A stretch of DNA of 64,000 nucleotides from Phoebastria nigripes (GCA_035582835.1 JAYKAV010002766.1:2502234-2566233); one strand, 5' to 3'; shown: positions 48,771 through 62,659, counted from the stretch's first letter. Notes: generated from the sequence alone by a model not told the origin. A program made the numbers and translations.

Positions 48771-51626
48771 TGATGTATCCAGCCCCATGCCGCCACGAGG
48801 GTCACAGGGAGAGGAGGGACGTGGCCCCAGCGCCAGCAGNGGGGCGTCCCCGAGGGCTCGGCCGTGCCCCGACCCGCGCAGGCAGCCGGCGCAGGGCAGC
48901 GCCTTGCTTGCCGAGGCATCGGGATGGGAGCGAGGGGTGAAGTGACCCACGTCGCTGTTAAACACAGCAAATGCAAAACAGACGCACAAATGCTGCCACA
49001 GGGTATTGCTTGAAATAGCTCAGCACGGGCCCAGGGACACGGCGTTCACACAAACAGCGGCGGCATCTGCTCCTGCGCTGGCTGCTCTCGTCCCTCGCCC
49101 ACCGCGACGGCAGCTGAGAGCGATGGGGAAACCTGCCCGTGGCCCCTGCAGCGGCANGCACGGCCCTGCCAGCGGTGCTGGGGTGGAGAACCGGGGACAT
49201 TCCTGGTGAATAACCCCCCGGGCTGTATTTTTCCTGAACACATTAATTCTCAGCTGCCTTCTGGGGGAGGTGTTGCCGCACTGTACTCCTCGCCCGTGGC
49301 CGCAGTCCCCCGAGGGCAGCCGGGAGCTGCGGCAAGAGCAGCCCTACCGATGGATGCCCTTTCACATTGGGCTCTGTGTCCCATCGGGGCAGGTGGGGAG
49401 GAGGCAAAGCACGGCTCCCTGGAAACGGCAGCGTTTGCGAGTGTGAAATCAGCTGGAAAACGCGCTCCTCTCCCAGCTTCCCCAGCTTCACCTAACCCAA
49501 ACCAGCTCCCCGAGATGGCAGCTCGGTGGGAGTGCTGGAAGGGACACAGCAGCCCCGGAGCTCGCCGTGGCTCAAGGCGATGGGGCTGGCACAACTGGAG
49601 CCAGGCACCGTCCCCGCGATGCCCCGTGCCCGATGTGCCCCACGTGCCCCCCGCCGCCCTCCTCTCTGGGCACCTCTCCCCGCCCTGCGCCTCCAACCTT
49701 TCTGTGGCTGCTGTGATTAATTCACTGACAGTGGGATAGGAATAAATCCACTCGTTGGCACGTTGTAAATTCATCACGTGCTGGGGGCGTGCATTCCAGC
49801 CCACCATAAACACCCCTGGCTATGAGCTAGTAAATCTGCATTCAGAGCCAGCGGGTGAACAGAGTCCCTGGGTCCCAGGGGCTGCTCCATCCCGGGGCCG
49901 GGTTCACCCCGCAGCACCCAGCTGTCCCTGGCAGGGNGTGGCTCAGGAGAGGAGCCGTGGGGAGCAGACTCGCCCGGCTGCTGTCACCCTCCCTGTTTGC
50001 ATCCCTTCTCCCTGCGCCATTCCTGCACCAGTGACTGGGGTGGGTGCTGCCATCTGCACGCTGCTCCCAGGGGTGCTGGGGACCCATCCCATGGGAGGAG
50101 GGCAGGGTCCTGCAGCCCATCCAGGAGCTGCCCTGGGGGTCCACAACCCACCTGGAGCACGCAGCAGCACGAGAGGAGGTTTGCGGCTCCCGGTGCTCTG
50201 CTGTGCTGCTGAAACATTTATGCAGTAAACTAGTTGTAAAAGAGAAAAAAAAAATAATGTTTTATTATCCACCAAACAGCTGCTGCTTCGTTTTATGGGG
50301 GTCATTCTCCAAGGAGGTCCGGCCAGCAGAGCAGAGGCACAAAGCCCAGGTCCTGGCAGGCTCCAGGCTCCTGGCACCCCCCGGCTTGGCTCCCCCCGTC
50401 CTCCACCCCCCCCGCAGCACCAGGCTGGGCACTCAGGGACGGGCAGCCACGGCGGGGCACGGCCCGGGGAAATGCACTTGTTGCTTTATGATTTTTATCA
50501 GCTGCGCTATTGTTGGGGCTGTCAGCAGGTCGCCTTGGGGAGGCGGCACGGGAGCCCTGCTCAATGGGCGCTGGCGTGGGGCTGCGTCCTGCGGCACCCG
50601 GAGAGCCGGCTGCGAGGCCAGACGGTGCGTGAGCCGCTCCGGAGGGCAGGGCAGGGGAGCGGGGGCCCGGGCTGGTTCCCATCACGTTCCCCGGGTGAGG
50701 AAGCCGGGGCACAGCACAGCCTCCCGTTCCCAGAGNAAGCTGATTGCTCAGGGTGGTGGCATCGCCGGCGCCCAGAGCCACGGGGCAGGGTTGCAGGATG
50801 CAGGTGCCAGCCTGGCGTGCCAGGGGCCAGGGCTGCTGCACACCCCAGCACTGCAGGGAGCCCATCCCCCCCCCGGAGAGTCGGCTGCGGGGCTGGGGGT
50901 CCCTGGGCATCGCCAGGGGATGGGGTCCCTGTGGGGGGGTGAGCATCGACGGGGACAGGCAACTGTGGGGACATGTCAGCCCTTGCCCCTGGTGCTCCCC
51001 TTCCTCCTCCATCACTTGTGCCCCCTTTGCCCGTGCTGGTGGGAACCATGCGAGCACGGCTTGGGCGGCCCTGGGCCACAGCTTGTGCCAGTGCCGGGGA
51101 GGGGGCGCAGGAGGCTGTGCCGCCTGCCCCGGCGCCGCACCGTGGCCGGCCCGAGAGCTCCCGGCAGCTCCAGCCCTCTATGAAATAATTTGTTATTTTA
51201 GTTGTAAAACAGTAAGTGGCCCCTTTCCAGGCAGCGCAAGGGAAAAGCCAAATGAGCCCCACTCCCATTAATGACTGAACCATTCAGTCAGCACGGACAG
51301 GGACTGGCAGAGGAGCGGGTGCCTGCCTCCCCCTTGCTCCCTCCGCCGCCCCAGCCATGAGGACCGAGGTAATGATTAATTACTGGGGCTGCCACCTCTC
51401 TGAGCAGCTTTTGTGCAGGGTGAGCGTGCCAGGGCTGTGCATACGTGTGGAGGGCAGTGCCAGCATGTCCAGGTGCTGGGGCTGGCACCTTTGCCATGCC
51501 TGGCGTGCCGAGGGGTCCCATGTGGCTCAGCACACACCAGCACGGCGCTGCTCCGACGGAGCTGGCTGCTCCGGCTGCCGAGACCACGTCTGGCTTGCCC
51601 GGTGTGAGAGCAGCCGGACCCTAGCC

Positions 51627-51700
51627 CAGTGCCATGGTGCTGCGATGCCATGCTGCTGCAGTGCCATGGTGCCACGGTGCCCCAGTGCCATGGTGTGGGA
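51627..51700. repeat. Degenerate GCCATGGTGC repeat
   Basis: The words GTGCCATGGTG, GATGCCATGCTG and GTGCCACGGTG recur about every 10-12 bases, forming an imperfect tandem array. Confidence 0.7.
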
Positions 51701-52032
51701 CTGGCTGCTGCTGGGAGGTCAGACTGGGAATGTGCACCACCATGGGCAATCCCAGGGGCAAGCGCTGGGCACCCCACTGGGGAGGAAGAGGAGGAGGTTT
51801 AACCCTTTCCATGCCCAGGGATAAAATCTCCCTCCCCTATGTTCGGTGCATGGAGACTGGTATCGAGGCGGGGTGGGCAGCGGGGCCATGTGCCGGGTGA
51901 GGTGGGAAGGCTCCTGCGGTGCAGCGCTGCCCGGCCAGGGCAGGGTGCGGGCAGAGCTAGCCCCGGCCAGGCAGCAGGATGGGCACACCTGGGGCTGACG
52001 GCCCCCCCAGGTGGGGGCTGCCTGCACTGCCC

Positions 52033-52930
52033 TATATAAGGGGCCAAAAGCCCAGCCCAGAGCTGGTTGTGGGGCTGGGGCTGCTGGGTTTGGACTGTTC
52101 TCTCAGGGTAAGGTGGGGGCTTTGCTGCTGGGGTCTCTTCTTGGGCTGGTGGGGGCTTCTTTGCCTCTTTCTGCACAGGGCTTTTGTGAAGCTGCCTTCT
52201 AGCCCAGCTCAGAGCTGGTGGCCTGGGCAGGAGCAGCCCCCAGGCTTTACTGGGCTGAGCCTGGGCTGGGTGGCTCTGCCGATGGCCGGGGAGCCAGCCT
52301 GCTGGAAAACCCTCAGGGGCCCATCTCCCTGCTAGGATAAGAGGCCACAACTTGTGCATCGGTGGGAGCGATGCATGTGGCTGCCTGCCCTGCTGCAGCC
52401 CCGGCTTGGCTGTGCTTGGCTGCTGGTGGGTGGGGAGGTGGCTGGAGCGAGCACCGGGGTGGGGAGCAGCATGCTGGCCGGTGAGGCACAGCCGCCTGGG
52501 GCCCAGCCAGGACAGAGCTGGGACAAGCTCTGTCCTGGGAAGCGTTCAGGTGGAGGCCACAGCTGGGCACCAGGCTGCTGAGAAGGACTAGCAGGGGTCC
52601 TGGGTGTGGGGGTCCAAATGACCCCTCTAAAGCCCAGCCCAGGGCAGGAGCTGAGCACCCTCCCTTGCAGGGAGCTGTGCCCAGGCAGGGGTGAAGCCCA
52701 GCGCTGCCTGCCCCCAGATACCCCGGCCATGCAGCACCCACCACCCAGTTCACAAACACGGGTGTCCTGCGGTGACCTTCCCGAGTGCCAGCATAGCTCA
52801 ACTTTTATCCCAGCCCAAAATCAACATGGAGACTTCTCTACAGACACTTGGGGCCAGGTGGGGGAACTGTGGGGTGGAGAAGGGTCTTTTCCTTGATCTG
52901 TTCTTACAATAATAAAGTTGAGAGCCTGCT
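52033..52930 (+). other. Candidate short transcription unit (TATA to poly(A) signal)
   Basis: A canonical TATATAAGG begins at about 52033, with E-boxes CACCTG and CAGGTG just upstream. A donor-like CAGG/GTAAGG follows near 52107, and a strong acceptor, TTTGCCTCTTTCTGCACAG, ends at 52178. A second acceptor-like CTCCCTTGCAG lies near 52670. AATAAA stands at 52911-52916, followed by a T/G-rich tail. The order and spacing fit a spliced RNA of under 0.9 kb. Open frames inside show no known domain, so if transcribed it may be noncoding. Chance occurrence is possible. Confidence 0.3.
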
Positions 52931-55900
52931 GGCTTCTTTGGGCGTAGGCTGCGGTGAGCAGCGCACCCTTGCCAGCTGGGGCTCAGCTACATGCGGCTGC
53001 CTGTGCTCGGTGTGGGATGTGCCTGCTGAGCCTTGCTCAATTAATGTGGCTTGGTAATGACGTTTTGCTGATACAGATGTAAGGTTCTTTTGAAACCAGC
53101 ACCCTGACACGTGTCCTTTCCTCTTCCCAGTGCAGGTGCCGGGACATGGCTGCTGCAGCCCTCGGCCCTGGGGCTGGGCGTACCCCACGGACACAGGTGG
53201 GTGCTGACAGCAGCTCCTGGGTGCGTTTGCTTTGCCCTCCCTTTGCTGAGAGGGGCTGGGGGGGGACTGGAGCAGCTGGAAACTTTGGGCCAGGGTGAGT
53301 CTGAACCACCCGGGATGCAAGGATGGGCGAACGGCTCTGTGGGGCTGCAGGAGTGGGGCTGGGGCCAGGCGCAGCCCGGGCAGGATCCAGCCGTGCTGTG
53401 GGGCACCTGAAGCCCAGATGTCCGAACCTGAGCTCTTGCCAGTGCAGGTGGCGCTTGGCCAGTGAATCAGCATTGCTTTGCCTCCGCGCCGGGATAACCT
53501 CCTGCCAGCTGGGCAGGGCTGCGTGGGCACTGGGATGTGTTTCCCCCCGCTGAGCCCCAGGAAGGGAGGTGCGACTGGCCGGGAGCAGGGGCATTGCTGG
53601 GGGCAGGCATGGGTGTCGATTGCTTCTTGGCGTCTTCCCTGGCCCCAGGGATGGGGAGACCTGAAATGCCCCCTCCTGTCGCTGTGAGCGGAAGCCCCAG
53701 GGGTGCAGCAGGGCCCTGCTCAGGGATCTTGACCTCCCCCAGCAGAAATGGTGCTGGCTCCGTATGCCAGGTACAGACAAAGGGCCCAACAGAGCATTTC
53801 CTCGGCATCATCCCGTGGGGTCTCACAGCGATGCCAGGGCAGCCCGGCCATCACTCTCGGAGTCTGGCAGCACTGTGCCAAGTGCTCCCGGGCTGTGCAG
53901 GCAACACCCCTCCCCGCTGTCAGGTTTTAGACTCGAGTCCTCAAAAATGCAAAAAATGCAATGGGAATCAAGGTTGGCCTGAAGATTTTTGATCTTTTAG
54001 CAATTGCTGCAGTATTGCTGTAAGTACATCCAGATGGCTGCAGACCACACAGAGGCAGCACGCCCTGCTGCCGCCGGCACGGCCACCTTCGGGCCACCCT
54101 GTCCCACCTCGCCTGCAATGCTCGGGGACCTTGGGGGCCTTTGGGACACACCAAGGGGCAGCACTCGAGGATGCGGCAGGTTGAGCTCTGTGTCATTAGG
54201 GTTAATGCTAGCGGTGGCTGCAGGGTGACCTGTCCCCTGGGGCTGGTGGCTTGTCACGTGGCTCCAAGGATGCTGCGGCAGAGCCATCGCCCTGGCTTGT
54301 ACCTGGGGCAAGGATGCAACCTCCAGCAAAGCCTTGCGAAATGTAATGGGGAGCTGAGCATTGTGTTGCTGAAATCATAGATCAGCTGCTGAGAAGTGAT
54401 GCTAAACTGCGTCTTGAAACCACTGGCTCCGTCCCCTTGGCTCCTGGCGTGATCCCTGCCGTGGGCTGCAATGGGCGCCTCGGTATGGCAAGTCGCTGCC
54501 TGGCTCGGTGAGCTAGCTTGCTATTTATTTGGCCTGAGTGTTGCTATTGCTGAAACTTCAAACGGGAGGGGAAAATGGTCTGTGTAATTTATTACAGGTT
54601 AGCTGCTGTGTCCCCAGAAAGCTGGGGCAGGGCGGACCTGGGGTTGTTTTGGTGCTTTTACTGCAGCTCAGAACTGAGGGAGGAAGGATGGAGGGAGGCG
54701 ATGGCTGCCCCCCAGCAGCGTGTGCCCAGGAGGCTGGCGGATGCCCCGGCCTCAGGGTGCTCTCCCAAGGGGTGCCCAGTCCCTGCACATGGTGCTTTGC
54801 CTCCCGCCCAGGGCAGCATGGTGCGGCACGGTGGAGCTGCGCTCAGTGCACGTGTTCTGGCGCTGCTGCCTGTCCTCCCCTCCCGGCTCCCCGAGAACTG
54901 ATGGGCAAGTGATGCTAAATTAGCCAGGAGGCTCGTTTTAACCCACNACTCACTCTACTCGTGCTCAGGGCCATAGTGGGAGCAGGGCTGGTGGGAAGGT
55001 GCAGGTGCCTGGATCTGGCCAGGGGTGCTGGAGCGGGCGGAGGGGCAAGGGCAGGGCTGGGGGTCCCTCCCGCCCGTGCAGGCTCCTCTGCATCACCCGG
55101 GTGCTGCCAGTTCTGACTCCTGGTCTCATTCCTCGCAGGAGTGGGAACGTGTTTACCCAAAGCTTGCTCCTCAGGGAACAAACCCATAGTGGCTTTTGTC
55201 AAAAAGCGAGAGCATTTCTAGGGAGATCAGAATTTCCTTTTCCGAAAGCCAGTTCCCATTAAGGAAAACGTGTTTTGACCAAAAACTGACACCCAGTTCT
55301 CTCCTCTGTGGTCTAGCTGAGAGCAGAAGATAAAGTGCCGGTGGTGCGAGGCGGGTGCCTTGCCTGGCTCTGGTCCTCCCCAGCAGCAGCCGTGCTGACC
55401 AGGGTCCCCCGGTGCAGGGGGGGCGAGGGGCTGCCCCCAGCCGGCATCACCCCAAAGCCAGCCCAGCTGCCGGCGCAGGGCTCACGTGGTACCTGGCGGG
55501 GATGCTCCTGGCACCCAGTGTGTTACTCCTGCTCCTCTCCCATCACCCAGAGGAAGGTCCCGGTCCCGTCCCCACTCCCTTCCTTGCCTCCAGTCTCGGC
55601 CGAGCACCCGTGGGCCGGTGGCCGTGCTCTCCCTCCCCTCTGCTGCCCACCAAACCAAGGAAGTCGCAACCGCAGAGCTCTTGAAAGCATTTTTTTGGTG
55701 GAGACCACCGGTACTGAGAGATTAAAATTGCTGTTGTTTCTTCCATTACTCAGCTTTCCTGAATTATGGGGTGTAATACTCGGGGAGTGGGAATAATTAG
55801 GGGAGAACAATGGCAGGCTTGAAGGCTTAAATACGCCTGTGTGGTACTCCCAGCCAGTCCAGCCTGCTGTCACATTTCTCTAGGCCTCCATTTTCCACAG

Positions 55901-58900
55901 CCCGTGCCAAGCCGTTTCCACTACGGGTACCCGTTCCTCGGCTTCCTCATTCCTCGGGCTCCGCTCCCCGGCCCGGCTGCCCTGGTTAACGCTCTGCTCC
56001 CCGGCTCCTGGCCAGTCGGCACTGGCAGCATGGCTCCCTGTGCCCTGCCCGGCCGGGATGCCGGACCCTGGGGGATGCAGGAGGGCAGGGCAGGAGGATG
56101 CCAGAGCCTGGGGTAAGGGGATGCTGGTGTCTGGGGCAATGCAGCAGCCCAGGGCAACCCCCACGGCTTCTTTGCTCCCTCCAGGCTCCTCTGCACCGGG
56201 CAGGCAGAGGTCCTGCCGGGTCGTTTCAGTGCTCCGTGCTCGAGGAAGCCACTGGGTTTCTCCCTCCGTGGGGGATGCCCCTCCGGCTCCTCAGTGGCAT
56301 CTTGCTCAAGTGCCTTCCCAGCAATGGCTCACCGCTGCGGGACCTGGGGGAGCAATAACGGCTGTGGCCGGGGATCTTGGGCAAGAGGCCGCAATGCCAG
56401 CACCGGGGCAGATGCTGGCTCCAGCTGGGGCATGGGGGTGGCTGTGGGGAGCTCCCTGCCTGGCTGTGGGACAGGGATGTGGAGCCACAGCCTGGGGCAG
56501 AGCCGGCCCCGTGTCCGGCAACTTCTCTCCAAGCTCTTGGATGTCAGCGCTAGCGCTAATTAAAACAAAATCAATATTTTTTTGCTGGAAAAAGAGACGT
56601 TGTTCTGGCAAGCACTTTCCCCGAGCGAGCTCCCATGGCTCTGCTGCCTGCGTGTGACAGGCAGGGAGAAGCCAACGGGATCCCGGGGCTGAGATGAAAG
56701 TCTGGGGCTTTGCTTCGTTCAGGGAGGGGATTGGTTTTAAATTTTCAAATCATTATGCTCCTCTCTCTATTAACTTAACCGCTTGGAAGCCTCGACCGCA
56801 GCCCGTTCCTGGCCATCCAGGCATCCGGTTCGGTCCTGCTCGTGGTGAGCCACTCGCCACAGTGGGGAGGGGATGGGATGGGGTCAGGGATGGGCTGTGT
56901 CCTGGGGGGCTCCTGCGTGGCCCCCCGTTGGTGCCGTCTGTGCCGCTGCGGTGCTGGCGGTGGCAGGGCTGGTGTGGGGGCTGGCGCCAAGTGCTTTAAA
57001 AACAACCCCCAAAACCCTGCAGTGCCGGGCTCCGCAGGGCTCAGGGAAGGTCACCCGCAGGCAGCGGGACTCGAGCGGGGGTGAGAAGCCGAGCACGCAC
57101 CTATGTGATGCGCTGACCCCGTGCCTGCAGTTGAGCAACCTTTAGCATCCCACAGCTTGGAGCCAGGGCTGCCCGGGCGCCGGGGGCTTTAGCAAACCCT
57201 GCAAGGGGAGACAGCAACCATGCCGGGCAGTACCCATGCCAGAGGGCTGGGGAGGCAGGAGGGAAGCGGGTCCCCAGGGCTGCCCCTCGCAGCCCGTCCT
57301 TAGGAGCAGCCAAGGGGACACCCCAAGTGTGTCCTCTGAGAGCCGTGCCACTCCCCGCGCCCGCCCCCAGCTGCTGCCCAGATGTGCAGGACCGGGAGGT
57401 GGCTCCCGGGGCTGGCTGGCACCCCGGCACACGCTGGCAGGGCCCGGGCTCGTAGCTCCTCTGCCGGAGCCGGCTGGTTGCTGGATGAACAGACAGACTA
57501 ATGACAACTGGGAAAGGAGGAACCGGCAACTGAGCCACTCTCTCCGGGCACTGCTGCAGGGCAGGACGCCGCAGGTTTGAACTGATGGAGGAAAGACTTA
57601 ACGCAGAAAGTAGCAGCTTTTGGGGGCAGCTGAGCAGGGGCTGGGTTGCCTGGGGCGAGGAGGAAAGCTCCATCACGGGGTTCGTAAGCCCGGGTCAGCC
57701 CCAAGAGCAGCGGGGATGGGCTGAGAGCAGCTCCTGCCCTCGGACGGGTTAGACTCCCTTCGAAAACCCGGGTTGCTGTGGTGTGGGGAAACGTGGACTG
57801 TTTCAGCAGCTCCCTTCCTTGGAAGCCACAATTAAAACTATTTTAAAAGAAAAGAAACATTTCTCATCAAAATGCCCCTCTGTTCCTGGCCTGCAGCTGA
57901 AGGTCTTGTCGTGGGCCAAGGCTGTTCAACACCAGCAATTTCCTAAGCTGCCTCCAGGCAAATCCACCCGAGCTGGACTCTCCGAGTTTCGGTTGCGTTT
58001 GGTAATCAGCCCTTGGAGATTTTGCACCTTTTGTGGAAAGTCGGAAGGGCTGGACTGGTGCTCCCCTGCTCGCCCCAGGGTCTTTGTTTCTGGGGTGGCA
58101 GCGAGCTTATGGCTTCGGTGTTTATTGTGCAAAACGGCTGCATGGGCCATACCCCATCCTGCGGGCACTCCGGCACCATTTCGGATGGAGCCCGGNCCCG
58201 CAGGGCGCCGTGTCCCCGTGCCGCATCCTGTGCTGCCGGGCAGTGGAGGACAGCTTCCGGAGGGGAACGGTGCTGCTGCTGGCAGGACAATAGCAGCTGT
58301 GGTTTTAATTATTGGGGTTTAGTTGTGTGGAGTGGAACGAGAAACTGAGAGCAGTGAAACCGCAGGGAGAAAGGCAGAAAGGATGGTCTTTGGCCGGCTG
58401 CCCGATGGGAGGCGTGGTGGGGGTGGCTGGACCGTCCCGCGGCTGGGAGAGCACCGATGTCCTCGCCAGGTCACGGCGTGGGGGCAGGAGCGATGGCGCA
58501 GCTCGGCTGATGTCAATCTGTTCTCCTGCGACTGTCGCGCCGTCGCCCAGGGCTGTCCCTTCCCATCACAGCTTGGCACGAGCTGATGCTGCCTAAATTG
58601 CTGCATACGGAAACAAAGCACCGCACGGTGACTTGGGAGCACGGACCCGGACCAGGGGAAGGGGGACACTGAGACAAACCGGGTCCCTGCCCTGGACACC
58701 CCTCATCCCTGCACGTGCTGCTGGTGCCAGTCTGTGCCTGGGAGCGGGGATGTTTCTCACTGCATTTCCGTTCGCTCCAGCACTTTAACAGATGCCTTCG
58801 CTGCAGTGTTGACTTCCAAAGGGCTGGACCAGCTCCACAGCCGGGCAGAGTGTGGGAGGAGGGTGTCTGTCCCGCTTAGGAAACACAAAACAATAAAAGA

Positions 58901-59220
58901 GGAACAATGGAGCCTCCTTCCCTTCACCCGAAATACCAAACACCACCAAACTATGGCAGAGCTCAGAGCGGTGCTGTTGGGGCTGCAGATTCCTCCTCCT
59001 CCTCGGCCCTGGCAGGGATGCTGTGGGAGGATGGGTGCCAAGGAGCATTGCCAAAGGGCTGCCCTGACCCGATGCTGCTGCTGGTGGGCATTCCCGGCTT
59101 TGGAAACCGTGTTTGGGCCAGGGCAGTGGTTTTGCAGCATGGCTGTGCCTTGGGGAAGGGTGTTGCAGGCTGCCTGGGTTGGCTGAACATGCTTTGCAGC
59201 CAGCACAGGGGCCCGGGGTT

Positions 59221-59228
59221 TATAAAAG
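59221..59228 (+). promoter_or_regulatory. TATA-like box TATAAAAG
   Basis: TTTATAAAAG in a GC-rich setting, a good core TATA match. No downstream gene is recognised on plus, so its function is unsupported. Confidence 0.2.
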
Positions 59229-62200
59229 CATCCGCGTACCCAGACTTGTCAGGCTGTTATCAGGGAGAGAACACGTTCACGTGGTGCCAAGCGTGGGGAG
59301 ATGCGCAGCCAGGTTGGCCAGAGCTGGGAGCCCTGGGTTGGGGACGGATCCATGCCCCAGCCAGAACCTGCACCCCAAGCATCCTCTCGCCTGGCCCTGG
59401 TGCTGCCAGCAGCCAACAGTTTTTCAACGCACGGCTGCAGTGGGTGCCTGGGGACGCGGGGCTGGGGCTGAGCATCCCGGCCGTGCGGGGCTCGAGGGGG
59501 CCATTTGTTGAGCTGTGAGCAGATGGTGCCAGCCCATCCCCACCGGCACTGCCTGTATCTCAGCTGCTCGGGGCAGCCGGCACTGTGCCAGCCCTGCCAA
59601 GGAGCTGCTGTCCCCGGCGCACAAGCCCTCACGGGTGAAACATTCTTCGCACGGCCCCAGCCAGCGCCCGGCACCCCAGCCAAGCACATCTGGCTGAAAG
59701 CTGTGGGAGCTGCCCTGGCAATGAGGACACCAGTCCGGAAACGCTTCCCCCCCAGAGAGATTCCCCCATCCCATCCAGGCTCCTCTGCCGGCACCATCCC
59801 TGTCCCATCAGTGGGTGCCAGGCCATGGGGTCTGCAAAGGGACGGTGCCCAGGGCTGCCGCCCGCCCCTGGTTTAGGTGGCAGGAGCAGGGCTGGGAGCT
59901 CTGCTTCCCACCAGCAAGGGGAGAAGGGACCGCCTGGCTCCAGGCCAGCCTGAGGGTGGGATGAGGGTGCTGTCGGCATGAGGCGGTGTGGAGTGTGGCT
60001 GGGCTCGCCGCCAGCTCCGCTGCCCCGTACCATGCGGTCAGAGCAGGGCGGCAGCAAACAGCCCTCGCCGGCTGCCTGCAGCAAAGCAGGCAACAAACCC
60101 CAGGCGAGCTGGGAGCGGCAGCCAGGTTGTCCCCATGCTGGGGAGGTGAACCGGTTTAAACCCTCAAGCTAGACCCTGGTAAGTCACACACGGGACTTCA
60201 GCTCCCGCCAGCACGCACCGTCGGGACACCAGCCAAAGTCCCGCTTGCCCGCGGGAGGAAATGGTGCTGGAGGAGGGCAAGGGCTGGAAAAGCTCCTTCC
60301 ACCCTCCGCGGGCACCGCCGCAACGAAAGGTCCTGCAAGCCATCGCTCTGGGAGCCCGGGATGGGGATGGGGTTGGGACGCGGCACCGTGGCTGGGACCC
60401 GGGGTCTGGGTGATGCGGAGTCCGTCTGCTGCCATCACGGGGTGGCCAGGCTGGCCAAGTGCCCAGTGTGGGCAGGCAGGGGCCGGGCACGGCGGGGGGC
60501 TCGCCCCCTGCACCGCCGTCCACCCGGGTCCTGCAGCATTGCCCTCCGGCAGCGCTCCCACCCCGTGTCCTGCGTCCCCCCCTCGACTTGTTGCTATTGT
60601 CATCTCTAATACCACGCAGAGATATGAAAGGCTGAAAGTTGCCTCTCTTCCTGCCAGGTTAAATCGTTCACCAGGAATGTCTATTATTCCCACAAGTCAA
60701 CTTTCCCCTTCGCGGTATGTGTCCAGGGGTCAGGCCTGGCACTACATGAAAGTGAAGGGTATTCAATAACCTAGAGCCGTGGAAAGGCTTTAGTCCAACT
60801 CCAACCATGTTCAGGGTTTTATTGATGCAGCATGCCTTTCCCCATTTGTTTCCTATAAACAGCACATGGTAATATTTAGTAGGTTTCAAACAGAGCTTTT
60901 TGCATATTCTCCCTTGTCTACAATGAGCTACTCGGTAGTAGACAGTTTTAATTTACTTAATGCAATTTTTGCTTTTTGTTCTTCCAGAGGGTCTGGGCTC
61001 GTTTTGACCCAGTCGCCCCAGCAAATTACTGCACAACTCCGTAATTCCCGGGGGGCTGGCAGCGGGATCCTGGGACCCACTCCCCGCAGGGGCGAGCGCG
61101 TTCCCTTGCTTGCCGAAGGAGGGAAAAGGACCAGGCCGTTGCAAAATAACCCCCTTTTAACTGTGACGTCAGCAAGGACATGGGGCCTCCCTCCCTCCGG
61201 ACCCCCAGGGACACAGTCCCCAGGGGCAGCTGCTGCTCAGGGGTTGTTTTAGGAGCTGGGTGCGTCAGGGCTGTTTGGGGCCATTCTGGCTGGCGAGGCT
61301 TGGCTCTTGCCGCTAGCCGGGCAGGCGACACGTGATGCTCGCCAGCTCCAGCCAAAGAGAAAAGCCGCTTTATTGCAAAAGCTGCCACTTCCCCGTCCTC
61401 AGGGCTGCCAGCAGCTGGGGTGCAGCCCCGGGTGCTCGGTGCCTGGATCCGAGCGAGGCTGCAGGGTGCCCCCCCGGAGCAGGGGGATGCCCACCGGCAC
61501 GCTGCGGGGCGGCTCCCTCACGCCGCAGGCTCCTGGGGAGCGTTTACACCATTCATACAAGCGAGGCAGGCGTGAATTCCTGCTCCTGGAGAGCCAGCAG
61601 TTGCCATTCCTCGCCTGCACGCTCCCAGCCGCAGCACCGCATGGCCCATAGCAGCTGCAGAGCAGCCCCTGCACCGAGCTGGCACGGGGGGGCACAGATG
61701 CCTCCCGAGGTGATTTTTTGCCACTATGAATGACCACAAATAGCGTGTCTTAGCTCCCTCTGCAGCAGACTGCCTTGGGCTGGCGGTAGCGACTCCCTGC
61801 TAATGTACACGCATGGGTATTCACAGGGCAGAAAAAGGCCAGTCCTCAAACAAGCAAACACTGACTGTCTGGTTTCCCAGCGCTGCCCATCAGCCCCCGA
61901 GTCCCACCCCCAGCCACAATCCCTCCGTGCGCTGAATATTGGGCAGGTTTCCTTCAGGCAGCAGCTTTCACATGCGCCNGCAGCCAGACATTCTTGGTGC
62001 GGTGCTGCCGTCACCCTGCCAGCCCCGCTCAGCCACTGCTCCACGCCACCACCCGCGTCACCCAAAAAAAAAGCAAGAGGAAACCAAAGAGTTGACACCG
62101 GGATTTTTTTAATGCAATTGCTTTTAAAATGCAGCCTTAAAATGACTTGTAATGGTCAACGATGAGAAACGACAGATCTCTTTCACCTCTGCAACATGAC

Positions 62201-62659
62201 CGTGCGGCACCACTGCCTCCAAAACCCACCAGCCACTGCTGTTCCTCAGTGTCATTCTCCGACTGCTTTTACAGCGACTCACTGCCCCTTCACAGGACAC
62301 ACATCGCACGGGGCATCCAAACCCTCCCACCAAAGGGACTCATTTGGGAAAAAAAGGGGACGGGGTGAGCCATCCAAAGTCCAGATGTCCCAACGTTCAT
62401 CCAGATGAACCTAAACGAACGGCAGCACAAGCGGCAGCTTTCTCTCTCTCACCTTACACTCAGGCATAAACCTACAAAGGTATCTGAGCCGCCAGCTCCT
62501 GTGGAAGTGAGTAAGAGCTATCGACTTTAAGCTCCTAATTATCTCTGTGGATCTGTGCCTTCATGCTATGTAAAGTGATCTGAGAACTGAACGTCTGACT
62601 GCATTTTCTGGCTGAATGGGATGGCAGAGGAAATTGATTTTCCATTATCTTGCTTTTTG

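Noticed and set aside
50044..51183. Plus-strand open frame of 379 codons
   Set aside because: Low-complexity composition, contains an N, and opposing frames on the minus strand are nearly as long.
60770..60830. TAGTCCAACTCCAACC word as a possible CR1 3' fragment
   Set aside because: Only a short partial likeness, with no CR1 body and no terminal octamer repeats.
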